A stretch of 64,000 nucleotides of DNA from Dugong dugon (lineage: Eukaryota; Chordata; Mammalia; Sirenia; Dugongidae): the NCBI GenBank assembly GCA_030035585.1, contig CM057473.1, forward strand, positions 14,744,501 through 14,808,500, read 5' to 3'. Shown here piece by piece: positions 22,454-34,308 of this stretch. The notes below the pieces were generated by a model. It saw nothing but the letters and a program-made list of their open reading frames with translations. It was not told the DNA's origin and made no database searches. Position 1 is the first letter of the stretch. Each line of letters begins with the position of its first letter. Made by a program: the position numbers and the translations under genes.

Positions 22454-25002
22454 ATTGTAAACTTTCTGAGGTAAAGTGTTCACAGATAACCCAAAAAAAT
22501 AAGAAGTACTTTACTGTCTCCATATGAATAGATGGCAACAGAGTCTTTTATATACATGTAATTTTGATTGAAATAAAAAAATAAATATTTTTATAGAAAT
22601 CTATTTTTGAACCTGGAATAATCTCTCAAGTTATTTCTGGAGGAGAAGGGGGCCTAGATATGTTAGACTTGTTTGTCACTTAGAGTTGGGGAAGAAAAGG
22701 CCATTGTGTCTGTTTCATTTTGCAAATTGGAGAAGGATTTATAAAAACCACTTTTTTCCTCTGAATTTGAGAATATACCTTTCCCTAGCAAGCAGTAAAA
22801 AATACCCTCAGTAAGATACACCTATCTTCTATAAGTATCTTACATTCAGTTAAGCTATGCATTTAAAAAATAGTATTTATTAATGTGTCTCATTTAATGG
22901 ATGATAAATCTGAGTGAGAAGATTTTGCTTTAAGCAATGTAAACCAATTCAGAATCGCAGTTAAATCATGACTTTGAATTGCTCCAGTTGTGGCTAATTA
23001 CCAACGACTAGTTGTAAATACTTTCCATTTGTCTTCTCTGCTAAATTTAGAAAAGAGAAAAGACGTTAATGGCTGAGGTAGCGAGTGATTTGCTCCAATC
23101 AGGGGATTTTTGTCAGGTGTTTATATTTACCCTCTTCCATGAAAGTTTATACCTCTGAAATGCCTGGAAACAAACTTAGTAGGCCTCATGATTGTCACAT
23201 TTCCCCAAATACCCATCTGGGAATTTCTAGTGTGTTTGCTTTAACCAAAAAAAAAAAAAAAAAAAAAAAGCATGTAAAAAAAACTATATCTAGAATGTAT
23301 GTAGTATCTCATTATGAGAAGGTCAGTAATAGATTGATTTTTGGCCCATATGCAACATATATGAGTTAAACTATAAAATATTCTGTCGAGCAGAATACAT
23401 TTTTTTTATTGTTGTAGTTTAAATGAAGTTTACATTTCAAGTTAGTCTCCCATACGAAATTTTATACATAATTATAGGACCCTAATTGCTAGAATACATA
23501 TTTTTAAAGCAAACATCTAGGAAATCAATTCTCTCAATTTTATATTCCTTCGTTCCATATTTTAGTAGTCAGAAATGTGAAAAAGAATTTATCAGTTAAA
23601 AAATGAAGCCTGGCATGGTGTTTATGAATAAGCAAATGCAAGCAAAGGAAGAAGGACATGTTCTGAAAGAGAGATTGAGGGAACAGAGAAGGCAACTTGC
23701 CTTTAAATGGAGTTAACATTGATCTCCAGTGGGTGTTATAGCATCCAGTTACAGACACATACTTTTCATTTAGTGTGATGATGATGACGATGATGATAAA
23801 TCTTGATTTGGAAAATAGAGACTTTAATCTCCTTGAGCTTATATTGCCTCTGAGCTGTGCCCCTTCACTGCCAGTCTAAACCAAAAGTAGTTTTCCCACT
23901 TCGTGATTTTTGGGAATTTAACCAAAGGGATAAGGAAGAAGGTAGTTGGGAGCCAGGTACAAAAGCAAAGCAATGAATAGCTGAAAGACTGCATGGAGTA
24001 GGGGATTGAGTGTCAGGCAGAATCTCTGTATCCAACTGAATTGCAAAAAAAAAAAAAAAAAATTACCTGTTTCCTTCATATTATAATATTTTTTAAGTAT
24101 ATGTGACTATTTTCTTCCACTAGCATGGGTAATTCAGAGTTGAATCTAATTCATTTCATTTTATAGGTCCAACAAATGATTAATTAAAGATTTTATGATA
24201 TGGGAGGAAAAAAATGCCTCAAGGCTTAAAGATAATTATGACAAAAGAAATCCATTGAAACTGAGGAAAAATGCATGAGCCAAGTATCTTATTCCTTTCT
24301 ATTCTGTCCAATATATTATCCTTCTAGCAATTAAGCTCATTTTCATTCATCACTTGCAGATACTGAATTCTAAATATTGAAGAAGCCACATTTTATTAAG
24401 AGCTGCAACACTTTCATTTTAGGATAAAAGATTTAGTTCATAAGAGATGAAATTCTAATCTAAATTTCCCATTTAAAGGTGTGGCATTTCATTATCTGGA
24501 AGCCCTACATATAAATGAGGATGATAGGTTATTTTTTTCCAAACTCAAAATGTTTAGAAATCCCTTCAAAAACGTCAATTTGTTTTCTAAATATGGAGAT
24601 TTCATTTCTGAATTGACAGACCGTTATTCTAAGGCTGGAAATTGTGTATTAGTCAACTTCTGGTTTCACTCCACATCTTCAAATGCGTAGTTACCTTCTT
24701 TCTTAGCAGTATTTTCACATGTGTGGTAGATGGCGAAGTCCTTACTCAGAGGAACTTCAGTATGCCTCACCCAAGGAGCATTAAGAGCATGACAGTTGTC
24801 CGTATTGTTTCAGCCCCCAGCTTACAAAAGTAACCTAGAAGTGCGTGGAGTTCCCTGCTGACTGAACTTATTGTCTCCACACTGTCTGAAACGCTCTAAG
24901 CTTCAGAAATATGGCACCTAGTTAAATCACTCAAACAAGCCAGCATTTGTATAGTTTTTCCGTAAGTGCCTACATAAAATATAATTCTAATTTAAAAATT
25001 AC
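22454..25002. other. Unassigned sequence with homopolymer runs
   Basis: About 2.5 kb with no recognised gene or repeat family. It contains a 23-base A-run at 23247-23269, an A-run at about 24045-24061 and a (GAT)n-like run at about 23775-23799. Short frames near 23085, 23540, 24481 and 24642 have no protein-like features. Confidence 0.4.
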
Positions 25003-25013
25003 TGTTAGTATAA

Positions 25014-25178
25014 AAAACAAAACAAAACCCACTGCCATCGAGTGGGTTCCACCTCATAGTGACCCTGTAGGATAGAGTAAAACTGCCCCATAGGGTTCCC
25101 AAGGAGCGGCTGGTGGATTTGAACTGCTGACATTTTGGTTAGCAGCCAAGCTCTTAATCACTGTGCCACCAGGGCTCC
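25014..25178 (-). mobile_element. AfroSINE (short form), first of a same-site pair
   Basis: Reverse AfroSINE: cccactgccatcgagtgggt tail, aactgccccatagggttccc, head complement (gccaccagggctcc). It is flanked by tgttagtat at 25003-25011 and again at 25181-25189. The next AfroSINE begins directly after the second copy. Confidence 0.92.
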
Positions 25179-25190
25179 ATTGTTAGTATT

Positions 25191-25350
25191 ACCAAAACCA
25201 ATACACGGCTGTTGAGTCGATTCCGACTCATAGAGACCCTATGGACAGAGTAGAACTGCCCACAGCGTTTCCAAGGAGCACCTGGTGGATTTAAACTGCC
25301 TACCTTTTGGTTAGCAGTTGTAGCTCTTAACACTATACCACTAGGGTTTC
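25191..25350 (-). mobile_element. AfroSINE (short form), second of a same-site pair
   Basis: Reverse AfroSINE with the usual tail (ctgttgagtcgattccgact) and head complement (ccactagggtttcc). It is followed by attagtat, a third near-copy of the target motif that flanks the preceding AfroSINE. Same orientation and same target site as its neighbour. Confidence 0.9.
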
Positions 25351-25521
25351 CATTATTAGTATAGAAAGGTATTATTTTCACTTTACAGATAAGGAAACTC
25401 AAGTCTAAGAACAGGTTCTAAATCATGCGTAAGAAGAAGCAGCTATTTCTTTTTTTGCTATTTCTTCTTGCCTCCATGCTTGGCAAATGAATGGCAACTA
25501 CAGGTATTGCTAGGTCCCTCC

Positions 25522-25580
25522 AAAAATCAAAACTAAACCCATTGTCATCAGATCGATTCTGACGCATGGCGACCCCATGT
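25522..25580 (-). mobile_element. AfroSINE 3'-tail fragment
   Basis: Only the reverse complement of the tail remains: aaacccattgtcatcagatc, then gattctgacgcatggcgacc. It could equally be an RTE tail scrap. Confidence 0.7.
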
Positions 25581-25779
25581 GTTTCTTGAATAAAGGCTAA
25601 AAAGGTTACTGTAAATCACTTTATCACCTACAATGTAGAATCACACATAAACCAGGTTAAGGATGGTATTTCTCTTTAGGTGTTATTGCCAATAACCCAT
25701 TTTGCTAAGACATTGATATTGAATATACTCTTCCTGCTTTCTGTTTTCTTATTCCTGTAGCAAAATATTGTGTAGTAAA

Positions 25780-25900
25780 CCAAGAACTGGGCTTGGAGTC
25801 ATAAAAATGAGTCTTAACCCAAGTTCTGCAACTGAAAAGATTTATGTCTACCTTTAAACAAGTCATTTTAACTTTCTGGGCTTTAGTTTTCTCAATCAAT
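25780..25900 (+). repeat. MIR SINE fragment
   Basis: Degraded MIR text on the plus strand: gtcttaacccaagttctgca, then acaagtcattttaactttct, then gggctttagttttctcaatc. Confidence 0.6.
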
Positions 25901-26042
25901 CTGACACCCTGTTATTCGTTGCACAAAATCCTTTGGTTGTATTATGTTTCTTCAAACTAGGTAGCATCTACATGAAGCCATATAAATAGATTTTGTCTAA
26001 TGTATCAAAAAAAAAAAAATGATTTGACTAATTAGGAATATT
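25901..26042. other. Unassigned, with an A-run
   Basis: Short AT-rich interval with an A-run near 26008-26020. Confidence 0.4.
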
Positions 26043-26209
26043 GGAGCCATAGCAGTGCAATGCTTAAGCACTCAGCTGCTAATCAAAATGTTAGCAGTTC
26101 AAATTCACCAGCCACTCCTTGGAAACCTCATGGGGCAATTCTATTCTGTCCTATAGGGTCACTGTGAGTCAGAATCGACTAGATAGCAGCGGGTTTGGTT
26201 TGCTTTTTT
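26043..26209 (+). mobile_element. AfroSINE (short form)
   Basis: Head ggagccatagcagtgcaatg, short-form junction (ccactccttggaaacctcat), tail (cactgtgagtcagaatcgac), then gggtttggttt. It abuts the truncated 5' end of an MLT1A-like LTR. Confidence 0.92.
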
Positions 26210-26406
26210 TGATCCCTAGTACCTGTGAACATGACCTTGATTGGAAATAGTGACTTTGCAGATATTATCATTTAAGTTAATGCGATGTCATACTGGAGTA
26301 GGGTGGCCCCTAATCCCATCTGAGTGATGTCCTATAAAAAAGGAGAAGAGATATAGAGAATACATGGACGAAAAATGGCCACGAGAAGATTCATCTACAT
26401 GCCAAG

Positions 26407-27298
26407 CAGGGATGGATTACCCAGTAAGGAAGGTAGGCATGGGCTTACGTGTGCTTACTTACTGATTTGTACCACACAATTTCACCTGTTTTTCACCACA
26501 TCTTTGAAACCCGTGTGAAATTGTTTGCTACAGATTAGTAAGTAAACACAATTAAGCCTGTGCATACCTTGCTTACTGTAAGCCTGTGTGTACCTTGTTG
26601 TTAGGTACCATCGAGTCATTTCCAACTCATAGTAGCCCTATGTACATCAGCATGGAACACTGCCCAGTCCTGCTCCATCTTCACAATTGTTGTTATGTTT
26701 GAGACCATTGTTGCAGCCACTGTGTTAATCCATCTCCTTGAGGGTCTTCCTCTTTTTTGCTGACCCTCTACTTTTTCAAGTATGATGTCCTTCTCCAGGG
26801 ACTAGTGCCCCCTGATAACATGTTCAAAGTATGTGAGATGAAGTCTTGCCATCCTTGTTTCTAAGAAGCATTCTGGCTGTACTTCTTCCAAGGCAGATTT
26901 GTTCCTTCTTCAGCATTCCATGGTATATTCAATATTCTTTGCCAACACCATCATTCAAAAACATCAATTATTTGGTTTTCCTGATTCATTGTCCTGCTTT
27001 CATATGCATATGAGGCGATTGAAAACACCATGGCTTGGGTCAGGTGCACCTTAGTCCTTAAAGTGACTTCTTTGCTTTTTAACACTTTAAAGAGATATTT
27101 TGCAGCAGATTTGCCCAGTGGAGTGCATCTTTGATTTCTTGACTGCTGCTTTCTTGGGCATTGATTGTGGATCCAAGTAAAATGAAATCCTTGACAACTT
27201 CAATCTTTTCTCTATCATGATGTTGCTTATTGGTCCATTTGTGAAGATTTTTGTTTTCTTTACCTTGTGTACCTTGCTTACTGGTTAATCCACTCCTG
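26407..27298. mobile_element. Palindromic hAT-like MITE, split by an RTE tail
   Basis: Terminal inverted repeats: cagggatggattacccagta at 26407 pairs with the complement of tactggttaatccactcctg at the right end. CAGG-type ends suggest hAT. The left part (26407-26597) is itself a long imperfect palindrome: gggcttacgtgtgcttactt pairs with aagtaaacacaattaagcct. Flanking MLT1 sequence gives possible decayed 8-bp duplications (atgccaag and ttatcaag). No transposase is present. Confidence 0.7.
26598..27265 (-). mobile_element. RTE LINE 3' end inside the MITE, with 11-bp TSD
   Basis: Reverse RTE tail: ttgttaggtaccatcgagtc, then ctgaccctctactttttcaa and atatgcatatgaggcgattg, ending near gatttttgttttctt. 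On the minus strand it covers the C-terminal part of the RTE reading frame, which is broken, and the 3' UTR. It is flanked by a perfect 11-bp duplication, TGTGTACCTTG, at 26587-26597 and 27266-27276. Confidence 0.9.
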
Positions 27299-27495
27299 AA
27301 TTATCAAGGGATGCCTGGGGCTACCAGAAGCTGAGAGAGTCAAGAAGATATTCCCCTAGAGCTTTTAGTGAGGATATATCTCTGCCAGCATCCTGAATTT
27401 GCACTACTAGTCTCCAGAACTGAAACAATAAATTCTATGTTAAAACCACCAATTTGTGGTACTTTGCTACAGCAGCCTTAGGAAACTAATGCACA

Positions 27496-28242
27496 TATGA
27501 TGCTAAAGATTCATTAGCTTATAAATGAGTGAACTGCCAAAATGCTAAAGTTACTTCCAAGAGCTTTTGAGAAACTGACTATGTACAGGCATTAAAGAAA
27601 CTTAGAATGATATTGCTAGTTTAGATACAAAACTGGTTAATATCTGCCCTTGAGACAATTAAACCATATCTCTGGTGTAATTTTTTTTTACCTCCCTGAC
27701 AAGAATATATACTGTGATATGTAACCTCAAAGCCCCTACGTAAACAGCAAAGCTGAACAAAGTATATTCTCCACACACAGAGTTCTTAAAAGTGTGGCCT
27801 CAGAAAGCTTTTACATTATTAAAAATAATTTTTAAAAATTCCAAAAAGTAATAGAATTTAAGACAACAAAGTGTGCTTTTTTTGAAGGTTGAAATATACC
27901 GTATTAGAAATTAAAATTGAGAAATCTTTAAACGTATATTTTTAATCCATTTTAAAATAACAATAATAAATCCACTATACATGAACAAAAAAATAACATC
28001 TATTTTTCTGAAAAAATAAATACATTTCCAGGAAAAAAACAAAACTTAGTTAAGAAGTATGGCATTACTTTACACTGTTTTGCAAATCTCTTCAGTACGT
28101 GGCTTAAAACTGCAGTATTTTCATGCATTCAGTCTGATACAATGTGTTATTTAATTTGAAGCATATAAGAAAATTCGCCTCACACAACTATGTGGTTGGA
28201 AAAGGAAGAATTTGTATACACTTGAGTTCAGTTCATGGGGTC
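27496..28242. other. AT-rich unassigned sequence
   Basis: No gene or named repeat recognised. Confidence 0.4.
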
Positions 28243-28426
28243 TGGTCTCTGGGTGGTGCAAGCGGTTTACAATTGGCTGCTAACCTAAAGGTTGGCAGTT
28301 CAAACCCACCTAGTAGTGTTATGGAAGAAAAGCCTGGTGATCTATTTATATAAAGACTATAGCCAAGAAAACCCTATGGAGCTGTTCTACTCTGTAACAC
28401 ATGGGGTCACAATGGGTTTGCTTTTG
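28243..28426 (+). mobile_element. AfroSINE (long 'tctctgggtggtgcaa' form)
   Basis: Head tctctgggtggtgcaagcgg, B-box-like ggcagttcaaaccc, middle block (gaagaaaagcctggtgatct), then gctgttctactctgtaacac. The RTE-like tail is shortened. Confidence 0.88.
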
Positions 28427-28439
28427 GTTTTACCAACAA

Positions 28440-28572
28440 GAAGGAACTGGCATGGCCAAGACCCTGATTTGGACTTAAGCCTCCAGAGTTGTAAAAAAAA
28501 AAAAAAAAATTCTGCTCTTTAAAGTTACCCACATGAAGTACTCCTGTTACAGCAACACTAGGTAACTGAGAC
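28440..28572 (+). mobile_element. 3' fragment of the ERVL-MaLR-type LTR family
   Basis: The text (gaccctgatttggacttaag, cctccagagttg, an A-run, then cctgttacagcaacactagg and taactgagaca) matches the 3' end of the LTR family found complete at 32619-33020 and 37478-37973. Confidence 0.7.
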
Positions 28573-29894
28573 AGAATGTTAAACCAATACCATTAGGACA
28601 TTAAAAGAATATCATAATTAATCATGCTTTATTTCCAAGTTTTAGATTTTTTTTTCCTTAATACTACATTCTCTTGAATATTCACTACATGATTTTGACA
28701 AATTGTGTCCTTAGTCCTACGGACACACTTTATTATAGCATTAATTATGTAGGATGGAGGAGAGAAAGAGAATAAAGAGGGAGAGAGGGGGAAGATAACA
28801 GGGAGAAAAGGAGAGAGAGAGGAAGGAGAAAAGAAGGACACCTGTTAACGTCAATTAACTACACAAAGCTATTAAGATACTTGGCTGGTAGGTTCAAGAC
28901 AAATCTCTTCCCATTATCAAATAGGAAAATGGTACTGATTCCAATTTCCATCCAAGGATTGCAGTCAGTTTAAAGGAACCTGTAAGAATCTAATAAATGA
29001 AAACAAACAAACAGCACAAATCTTATTACAACCTTTGAGCTGACTTATGAATGGTTTGTCTGCAAAATTCATGGACTAGAATAAAAGATTAATACAGTGC
29101 TAAGGATAACAAATGTGAAGGAATCCCCTATTCAAATGCAACTTCCTGAGGTCTATGAAAACATGATTAAAACGATCTGTTCCAGTAACAGACTTAGACT
29201 CAGGAAACATAGAATAGAGAATAAATTACCATGTAGATTCTCTTCCTCACAATTAGTAAGCCTTATATTCTTTGTCGTCTTCAAGGGAGCACTGCAATAG
29301 CCATTGAGCAAATAGTTAGAAACTAGTACTCAAGGTGACACAACGGATGATGTTGTGTCATAAATATAGATGTAATTAATATTAAAAAACTGATGTGAAG
29401 GAACTGTGACAAAAGGTTCTGTATTGTTTTAATACAAACAGGTTCTGAAGAGTTATGGCTTTATGCTACTTTTTTTTCAGGGTGTTAGATAAGAAATTAG
29501 CAGCTTCATATTTGACAATTAAACACACACACACACAAAGAAATGGTCCCTAGTAGAGCACAGGAAAAGAAAATACCAGGACACTATAAAAAGTTTTCAC
29601 AGGCACTGATGGAATAGTAGCCAAATGTTCAAAGGTCTCTTCCGTATTCATTATTCTAAGTTTTCATTGATAAATCACTATAGCTAATATGGGCCTATAG
29701 ATTTTATAATAGATTTTATAATCAAATTGTTTATGTAGGTAGAACTCAGCAAAAATATTTGTCTGGCACTGCGTATCCTATAGGTGATGTTGATTTGGTC
29801 ACAGATCTGAAATTCTACTCTTCTAGACAGTTGACTCCATAGGGTTAAATATTAAGATTATATTAAATGTTAAATATATTAAATATTCACAAAA
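28573..29894. other. Unassigned, with a GA-rich tract
   Basis: About 1.3 kb with no gene. A purine-rich GA tract lies at about 28742-28836, which makes the minus-strand frame there Ser/Pro/Phe-rich by composition alone. A short (AC)n lies near 29524-29537. Confidence 0.5.
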
Positions 29895-29899
29895 CCATC

Positions 29900-30607
29900 T
29901 GTCTTAGTTATCTAGTGCTGCTATAACAGAAATATCACAAGTGGATGGCTTTAATAAACATATTTATTCTCTCACAGTCTAGAAGGCTAGAAGTCCAAAT
30001 TCAAGGTGCTAGCTCCAGGGGAAGACTTTCTCTCTCTGTAGGCTCTTGGGGGAAGGTCTTTGTCATCAATCTTCCCTGGTCAAAGAGCTTCTCAGAGCAG
30101 GGACCCCACGTCCAAAGGATGCACTATTCTCCTGGCTCTTGTTTCTTGGTGGTGTGAGGTCCCCCTGTCTCTCTACTCGCTTCTCTCTTTTATATCTCAA
30201 AAGAGATTGACTCAACATGTAACCTAATCCTAAAGATTGAGTCCTGCCTCATTAACATAAATGCCTCTAATCCTGCCTCATTAACATCATCAAAACCAAC
30301 AACAACAAATAAACCCACTGCCATAGAGTTGATTCGAACTGATAACGACCCTATAGGACAGAGTAGAACTGCCTCATATAGTGTTTTCAACAAGCAGCTG
30401 GTAAATTAGAACTGCCAATTTTTGGGTTAACAGCCAAGCTCTTAACCACTGCACCACCAGGGCGCCACTGACGTCATAGAGGTAGGATTTACAACGCATA
30501 GGAAAATCACATCAGATCACAAAATGGTAGACAACCACACAATACTGGGAATCATGGCCTAGACAAGTTGATACATATTTTTAGGTGAGACAATACAATC
30601 CATAACA
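29900..30607 (-). mobile_element. Solo LTR, ERVL-MaLR type, carrying an AfroSINE
   Basis: Same family as the LTR at 3360. The plus-strand text begins tgtcttagttatctagtgct and ends acaatccataaca. It is flanked by a perfect 5-bp duplication, CCATC, at 29895-29899 and 30608-30612. An AfroSINE interrupts it between ...cctcattaacatcat and cgtcatagaggtagg. Without the SINE it is about 530 bp. Confidence 0.9.
30291..30470 (-). mobile_element. AfroSINE (short form) inside an LTR
   Basis: Reverse AfroSINE: aaacccactgccatagagtt tail, gacagagtagaactgcctca, head complement (accaccagggcgcc). It interrupts the LTR, so it is younger than that LTR copy. Confidence 0.92.
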
Positions 30608-30612
30608 CCATC

Positions 30613-30929
30613 TATAGCCACAAAACTCATTGTTTACAACAAGGTGAATGTACTAATTGAAGCCCTACATTAACATAATTTTATTATTCAAGGAGATTTC
30701 TTAGAATGATGAAGTTGCAAATAACTTTATTATGTATTTTAGGAACTTCCTAAATAACCATTAATCTAAACACTAGGCTTCTCAGCCAGTCAGAGTAATA
30801 GTCCTCTTCTCAGCACAATAAATCGTTGCACACCAGTAAAAAGTTGAATTGGCAAAAGTTGAGGGAAAGTATGTTTACAAGAATGCCAAAAAAAAAGAGT
30901 AGCTGCTAAGGCTACTTAGACAAAACTAA
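30613..30929. other. Unassigned sequence
   Basis: AT-rich interval with no recognised element. Confidence 0.4.
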
Positions 30930-31668
30930 GCACTTCATGGGATGTGGTTCCTTTGTTTGGAGTTTTAGGTTCATGGTTTCATGGGCTATTCCAGTTAATT
31001 GGCCTAATAATGTGTTTAGTGCTTCTGTTCTACATTTTAGTTCATTGCTTAGTGCCTGTGATCTTAAAAGCTTGCAAGCAGCTATCAAAGGTACAACAAT
31101 TGGTCTCTATTTGCCTGGAGCAACAGAGTAAGAAGAAAGTCTAGAACAGAAAGAGGAAATGAAATGTGTGAACAACTGCCTCCTTTACCATGAGACCAGA
31201 AGAACTGGATGGTGCCCAGCTACCATTACCAAACATTTTGTTCAAAGATACTATAGAGGAACCCTGGTCAAAAAGGAGGAAATGCAGAAAAGATTTTCAA
31301 ATTCTTGTAGACTCTAGATCTTCTGGAGGAATGGAGGTTGGAAGAACCCCTGAAATTATTGCCCTGAGATAATATTTAAACCTTAAACCAAAAGTATCCT
31401 CTGAAGTCCTCTCAAGAAAGTCTGCCTTGAGCATTGTGCTCTTTTAAATCTATATGGGATCAAATCGACAACAGCAACCTGAAAGATTAGACAGGAAACT
31501 TAGAGGAGTTAATGGGGGAGAAACTAGGAAAAGGAGGATGAGAATGATCACAAAACTCGAAGAATTTAATCAGTGTCACTGAATTTTACGTGTAGAAATT
31601 GTTGAATTGGTGTATGTTCTGAGGTGTACATTCTCAACAAGAACAAAAATAAAATTTTTTTAAAAAAA
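30930..31668 (+). mobile_element. L1 3' UTR (5'-truncated insertion)
   Basis: Shares landmarks with the L1 3' UTRs at 46.0-46.8 kb and 55.6-56.5 kb: tgatcttaaaagcttgcaag, then gaccagaagaactggatggt gcccagctacc, then gtgtcactgaatttt followed by gtgtacattctcaac. It ends in an A-rich tail with AATAAA-like text at 31651-31668. No ORF2 sequence is retained. Open frames at 30937-31372 belong to the UTR and are not genes. Confidence 0.85.
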
Positions 31669-32613
31669 CTGACTTATTGTACTCTTCAAAACTCACTTGC
31701 AAACTCTTGACTCACTCTGAACACTGCTCCTAAACTATTTTATCACAAATCCTGACTAGATGCCCTCCCCCCAATATGTTACCAAGACTCTACAGATGTA
31801 GTAGTATTTCTTACTGCAATAATCAATACATAGATTTGCAAGTAAAGTTCTTAAATAAATATAGGAATGAATTGATCAGGATATTCTTTTCCTCCTAGGA
31901 AAGAAGACAATTTTAAAACATATAAAGATGATATATATTTTAAATTGTATTTTACAATATTTACTAAAGGATGACTACTATCATTGAGCTAATGAAAAGC
32001 CTTTGCATTCTAAAGACAGAACTTAGAGGGCAGATATATTCATTGTACATATTATGTCAATAACCTATATGTAAAAATAATACTGTTACAAAGCAAGCAG
32101 CACCTAAAAAAAATTTTTACAGCCAAAAAACCGCAGAAAAGTCAGTTTTAAACAAAACACATTACTTATTTAAAAAAGAAACTTTTTAAATGCACAATAG
32201 GGAAAAAATAGATAATTTATTATGCATACCAAATAATTTTAAATACTGAGCTCTATTCTCTGAAGTTACTTTAAGAATTGATCTCCAAAGTTTATTCTTT
32301 CATTTTAATATTATGCTAATTAATATACTAAAATGTAGTACATTCAAACTCCCTTAATACTCATTTTTCCTAAAGTAGATTTTTCTAATTGAAAAAGTCC
32401 TGTATTCTTATTGCATAGATTGACATGCATTAGTTTATAAAATATATGGAAAACATCAAATAAGTCTCATTTTTGTCCACAGAGGGCTATGACTCATCTG
32501 GTTTTCAGCTTCATGTTTTGGCAAATAATGGGGATATTAGAATTAATGAGACACAATCTATGCCCAAAAGTAATTTACACTAAATCAGAGAAATAAACAA
32601 GAAGTTATAATAC
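31669..32613. other. AT-rich unassigned sequence
   Basis: No gene or named repeat recognised. Confidence 0.4.
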
Positions 32614-32618
32614 AGTGT

Positions 32619-33020
32619 TGTTATGGATCGAATTGTGTCCTCCCAAAATATGTGTTGTAAGTACTAACCCCTATACTTGTGGTTATAATTTTGGAATGGG
32701 TTTTTTTATGTTAAGTGACCATATCAGTGTAGGGTGAGTTTTAAGCCAATCACCTTTGAAATATAAAAAAAGCAGATTGTAGTCATAGAGAAGAAAGCAG
32801 GGATGGGGCAAGACAGATGCCATGCCACATGAAGATTACCAAGGAGCCAAGGATTAGAAACTGAAGAGACAATGACCTTCCAGAAGAGCAGACAGACAGA
32901 GAACACCTTCCCCTAGAGCTGGCACCCTGAATTTGGACTAAACCGTGAGAAAACAAATTTGTTTGTTACAGCCACCCACTTGCAGTCTTTCTGTTATAGC
33001 AACGCTAGATAACTAAGACA
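32619..33020 (+). mobile_element. Solo LTR, ERVL-MaLR type, with 5-bp TSD
   Basis: Opens TGTTATGGATCGAATTGTGT and closes GATAACTAAGACA. Perfect AGTGT duplications lie at 32614-32618 and 33021-33025. At 402 bp it is shorter than its relatives at 3360, 29900 and 37478 (about 500-530 bp). An LTR polyadenylation-like region (gagaaaacaaatttg) lies near the 3' end. Confidence 0.9.
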
Positions 33021-33025
33021 AGTGT

Positions 33026-34305
33026 GTTAAGTGTAACAGCATGGATGTTCGGAACTAGAAGAGGAAGACCTATCCAAGTGTTGGAGAGGGAGGATGGGAT
33101 CCTGCTTAAAAAGAACAGGATAACTAGATGTGGTAGGAATATTCTGTAACGTATAGGAGGGTTTGTAACTTATAACTGGCTTCCCAGTAGTAATAAGGGA
33201 AAACCTCCTCTCCATAACCAACACAAGTTTACAACCCTTGAAATTAAACTACCAAAATATATCTTTAATATTTCTTTTTTACTTCTGCAATGCTATATTC
33301 CTGTTTCTCTTCTAAACAATTACTATGACACACTTTCTTTTCAAATATGTACTTGGATCTCTTTTCACATTTATATTTTTACCTCATTTACTGAGACTCT
33401 CCTTTTTTCAAAAGGAATATTTAAAAATTTTTTAGACGTAGATTTACCTTGTTGATTTTTACCCTTGCTTCCAAAATGTATGAGTGAATGACTTTTTAAA
33501 TGTGTATTATCAGACCTTGGATTTACTTTACTGGGGCCATTTTGGATTGCACCTACAACGAGTGACGTAGCTGAAGTGTGATAGTATGTTAACCCCCTGA
33601 TTCTGACTGGTGGTCAACCCTCTTCCTTTCTTCCTGTGGTAGATTTTCATTAAACAACAAAATACATGTTTTAAAAATTTCTGAGACTATGCTTTTATTT
33701 TTTAAAAACTTGTCTATATTGGGGGAATTGTCAACTTCATGGACCCCATCAACGCCAGGTGGAACTCAAAATACCTCAAAATATCAGCCTAAGATTCAGA
33801 CATATAGTATTGATTTTGCCAATCAGATGAACTCACAGGAGTCTTCAATTCAGAAAGAACCAGTTGGAGAAACGAAGCACATATCCAGCTTTCTGGAGTG
33901 GTGGCACTTTAAGGTTGAACTCCTTTCTGTATCAGCTTCTGTGCCTATGGAAGTTTCCTCTAAAACTTAGTGGAGACAGAGGGGGCTGAAGTGATTTTCT
34001 TAACAGCCTATTTGCCACTTTGGGAAGTTTTATTTCAAGCCTGATTCTCTCAGGTCCTTTCAGCAACTCCATGAACTATCTAAAACAACAGCAACAACTA
34101 CAAAAACAAAGTTCTTTTCTGTTTCATCAGTGAGAGTTATTTATGTTTCTAATGAAATTAATTAATATGACCTCTAACTGATCAAACTGTAAACCCCTGT
34201 GACTTGGCCAACCTATTTTTAAACCATCATTACATTCAGAGAAGTATCAGATTAAGGGGCATCAGACACAACCAGAAAAGAAAGAAGTTCTGATTGATAT
34301 TTTAG
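33026..34305. other. Unassigned sequence
   Basis: No gene recognised. The plus-strand frame at 33689-33970 (93 codons) has no recognisable domain and no context that would support it. Confidence 0.35.
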
Positions 34306-34308
34306 TGT

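Larger units (their letters stand above)
26214..27495 (+). mobile_element. MLT1A-like LTR, 5'-truncated and interrupted
   Basis: Left part at 26214-26406: cctagtacctgtgaacatga, then tactggagtagggtggcccc. Right part from 27299: gatgcctggggctaccagaa, then ttcccctagagcttttagtg, tctccagaactgaaacaata, and gtactttgctacagcagcct ending aactaatgca. The usual first 50 or so bases are missing. A DNA-transposon-like element containing an RTE tail separates the halves. Confidence 0.82.

Noticed and set aside
28629-28841. Ser/Pro/Phe-rich minus-strand ORF
   Set aside because: Product of the GA-rich tract at 28742-28836.
31190-31372. A 60-codon ORF near an L1 tail
   Set aside because: It lies inside the L1 3' UTR, in text shared with the other L1 copies.
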